This document shows, piece by piece, positions 61,596 through 64,000 of a stretch of DNA of 64,000 nucleotides (position 1 is its first letter; every line of letters starts with the position of its first letter). The notes under the pieces were generated by a model. It searched no databases, was not told the origin of the DNA, and was given only the letters and a program-made list of their open reading frames with translations. This DNA comes from Cristatella mucedo (lineage: Eukaryota; Bryozoa; Phylactolaemata; Cristatellidae). The position numbers were made by a program, and so were the translations under genes. Where the stretch lies: the NCBI GenBank assembly GCA_009760855.2, contig WPIO01000020.1:5961501-6025500 (forward strand), written 5' to 3'.

Positions 61596-61939
61596 GGGCA
61601 GGTGCGATGGGAAAGCGTGTAAGTGTGAACGCCAGCGACGGGAAGAAGACAGTTGATGCCTCCGGCAATACGCTAGACACGCTCAGGTCTCGTTTACGCG
61701 AAAAATTTGCATTTTTGCGTCTCAGATTTTTCTATCAATAATCTGCAGGAATTCAAAAGAAACGTCGGTGCTCGCTACCGTAGGCGGGGACATTTGCCAC
61801 AGCGAACACTTACCACAGATTCCGGAAGAGCCTATCCCCGTTTCCGAAAAGCTTTCATCTGCGTTGTGTAAATTACAGTGATTCCAGTATGAATATAAAA
61901 AATTAGTTTTCTAAAACTAAAATGCCATGTGAATTCATT

Positions 61940-61975
61940 TGTCATACGCTTTATCAAGTGAATTATTATTATACT
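61940..61975 (+). mobile_element. LINE family 1 extreme tail
   Basis: ACGCTTTATCAAGTGAATTATTATTAT only. Confidence 0.6.
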
Positions 61976-62559
61976 TATGCGATCAGAACCACGTTTGCCT
62001 AGTGATGGCCTTACAGTAAAACGCTAACATCTCAATAACAGCTACGAACGTATTTATTGTAATTCGATAGCAAGTTAGCACATGCGATGACGTAGTGAAC
62101 GCAACAATAAAAAATTATATGTCTAAGATGAACTGCTTAAGAGGCACCTTACAGCTGACGGCCGCAACGTGCACAGGCCCATCGCCATGCCGAACCTAAC
62201 TTTACTATTTCGCTCAGAACTGCAGTATTTGGGCACACAGATATACAATTATTAATATCATGCTACTGCAAAGTTCATGAAAAAGTTATGAAGCGCTCTT
62301 TTGTGAACTGGAAGCGCGTGTACTGCAGCTAATACTGTAGTGCCCGAGACTTCCGTCTGACCTTGGCCTTGTTCCTGGCTTTATCTTCCGGGCTGGCAGA
62401 AGGCGCTTGTTGTGGACATGGAATGGAGTGCGCGGACGGTTGCGAAAACTTTGTCTTTCTCACATTTAATTAGCTATTAAAGAAAAATACAAAGTTTTTA
62501 TCCAGGAGCCTTACACAAGGACCAGAATCCTCAGGTACCCAGAGCTCATGCGGGTCTGT

Positions 62560-62660
62560 GGGCGTGGCAACGCCTGCAATGCTGTTCCGCCCCAGCCGGA
62601 CTCGCGCCAATCCGCCCGGCCAACCGGCGCGCTGCGACCGGCCTAATGAGGTACTGCAGT
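62560..62660. promoter_or_regulatory. GC-rich promoter-like island between divergent genes
   Basis: CpG-dense sequence with GGGCGTGG, CCGCCCC and GCCAAT boxes. It sits between the minus-strand signal-peptide exon (61595) and the plus-strand MADF-like exon (62928). Probably a shared or plus-strand promoter; inferred from composition and boxes only. Confidence 0.35.
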
Positions 62661-62927
62661 CGGGCGGTATCCGCTAAAAAAGCTGAATTAATTAATTGCT
62701 ATTGATCGGCTGTGGTCATATGACCTGCTAGCCCTGCATAGAACTATTTTCTGCTTGTACACCGGCCTATGTGGACGCTATCCTCTCACTCTATTTTTTT
62801 GGGGGGGGGGGGGTGGGACGAGCCAAATCTGCAAACCCACCAGCATGAGAATCTGTCGTAACTTTTTGGTCCAGCCGACCAATCAAAACTCCGGAGAGTG
62901 TCAGGGATAGCTGTGCTGTATATACAA

Positions 62928-63069
62928 ATGGCTGAGGACCGAACGCTTGAGTTTATTGAGGCGTTCAGGGCAAGTCCCTGTTTATGCGACGCTTGTAGCC
63001 CTGGTAATAGAAATGCATTATCTAGACGAGAGCCAATATCGTCTATTTACCAGTATTTGGAAATGAGCC
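62928..63069 (+). CDS. First exon with a MADF-like DNA-binding segment (partial)
   Basis: An ATG at 62928 opens 47 codons plus one base, ending at a strong donor GTAAGT (63070). The peptide has LEFIEAFRASPCLCDACSP, then N-R-N-x-L-x-R-R. This matches the start of MADF/Adf-1-type Myb/SANT-like domains, which begin with a helix, then P-C-L-W-D, then a basic stretch; Cys replaces the usual Trp. Such proteins bind DNA as transcription factors, often encoded near transposons. The rest of the domain must lie in later exons that I did not find before the window ends. A CCAAT at about 62879 and TATATA just before the ATG lie upstream. Confidence 0.4.
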
Positions 63070-64000
63070 GTAAGTAATTAAGTTGATGAATACGCTTTTG
63101 CATTGGTCTCACTCTCAAACGTTGCGGTAGCTGTCGCAATCGAGTCGAGTGCAACAGTGGCTGGACTGACTGGAAGAAACGTTACTGGTAGGTCGATGTG
63201 GGTTAACGTGTACAGCCCTACGGTGGTGAACTTGGACGCTCGCTGTGGGGGTGTCCGAAGCACACTAGCGGCAAACTGACCTTTTCAAATTTGGTATTTT
63301 TAGAGGACAGTGTACGCAAGCGGACAGATAACCACCGAACGTATTAGAACGCCAAGAACTGTGGAAGGAAGTCGATTCCATATATTCCGTAGTGTGGCAG
63401 GTGCCAACCTGCGTTATGTGTCAAGTTGATACTGTTTCAATGCTCTGTTCTTTCTGAAAGACCTTTGTGCTCCCGATCCTCTTGAAGGAATGTTGTAAGT
63501 AACAGTTTGTTTTGTACATAGCGTACATTTGAGTTCTTTTATATCGCATTTGCGACATGTGATGTTATATATGCTTTTTGAATACCTCTATGCCTTTAGT
63601 GCAAACTTAATGGGAGCAGTTGCTGTATGCTTTCACGACAACTTTGCTTCAGGATCACGATTGGGGGATGTCTGCATCACCAGATCAGCACGAGCAAGCA
63701 TAAGTTATGACATTAGTGGGCGCTACTATCACTTCACAAGGCGGTAGTTACGGCCAGAGCCTAGATTCAGACAGCCAGAGCCCTAGCCACTGGGATGTGA
63801 CTCTTGTTAAATGTGCAGCCAAGAGGCCACAGTCTGGGTAAAGTCCAGAACTTTTTAGCAGAGCAATGGAAATCCCGAGTCAAGGATGTCCTTCAAGCAT
63901 AGCTGCTACTACTTACCGTGTTACCAATGAGACACCTGCCACGTAGTGCACGGTGGTGCTACAAAGTTACCTGATGGTTCTGCTCGAGACGATTGCAATG
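63070..64000. other. Start of intron or flank after the MADF-like exon
   Basis: Frames at 63078-63263 (minus) and 63529-63747 (plus) show no domain. No next MADF exon seen. Confidence 0.35.

Overview
This is nuclear DNA from an animal, most likely an invertebrate. The evidence is a coding gene split into at least 12 short exons with GT/AG splice sites, large introns, tRNA-derived SINEs, many 5'-truncated CR1/L2-like LINEs, and abundant microsatellites. I cannot name the species. A CUB-type receptor with a tyrosine-bearing tail would fit an early-branching animal such as a sponge, but that is a guess.

Layout. 1-6.6 kb: repeat relics and a long (TA)n tract, no recognised gene. 6.6-35.2 kb: one plus-strand gene for an intact 434-residue Gfo/Idh/MocA-family NAD(P)-dependent oxidoreductase. 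Its 12 coding exons could be joined in phase by hand from 8,694 to 35,247, with a probable promoter and non-coding first exon near 6.6-6.8 kb. Its introns hold nested LINE and SINE debris, long (TC)n and (TG)n tracts, a 36-base poly-C run and two perfect inverted repeats. 36-50 kb: mostly repeats, with many antisense LINE copies. Within them are a possible minus-strand exon (38.9-39.1 kb), a decayed second copy of exon 6 of the oxidoreductase (48.1-48.3 kb) and a 12-bp minisatellite. 50.9-52.3 kb: a minus-strand single-exon gene for a CUB-like type I membrane protein with its own AATAAA signal. 53-61.6 kb: further LINE/SINE copies, plus minus-strand exons found only through splice sites. These are the last two exons of a multi-pass membrane protein (56.15-56.53 kb) and two exons of a probable secreted protein (60.15-60.26 and 61.50-61.60 kb). 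62.5-63.1 kb: a GC-rich promoter-like stretch and a plus-strand first exon resembling a MADF DNA-binding domain, which continues beyond the window.

The genes show no operon-like or pathway relationship. The oxidoreductase family is best known from bacteria and acts on sugars or cyclitols; the membrane and secreted proteins point to the cell surface. The mobile-element story is the other main content. At least three LINE families are present, and a tRNA-derived SINE ends in the same 3' tail as the commonest LINE, which suggests that LINE mobilised it. All repeat boundaries are approximate; exon boundaries are exact where splice sites are quoted.
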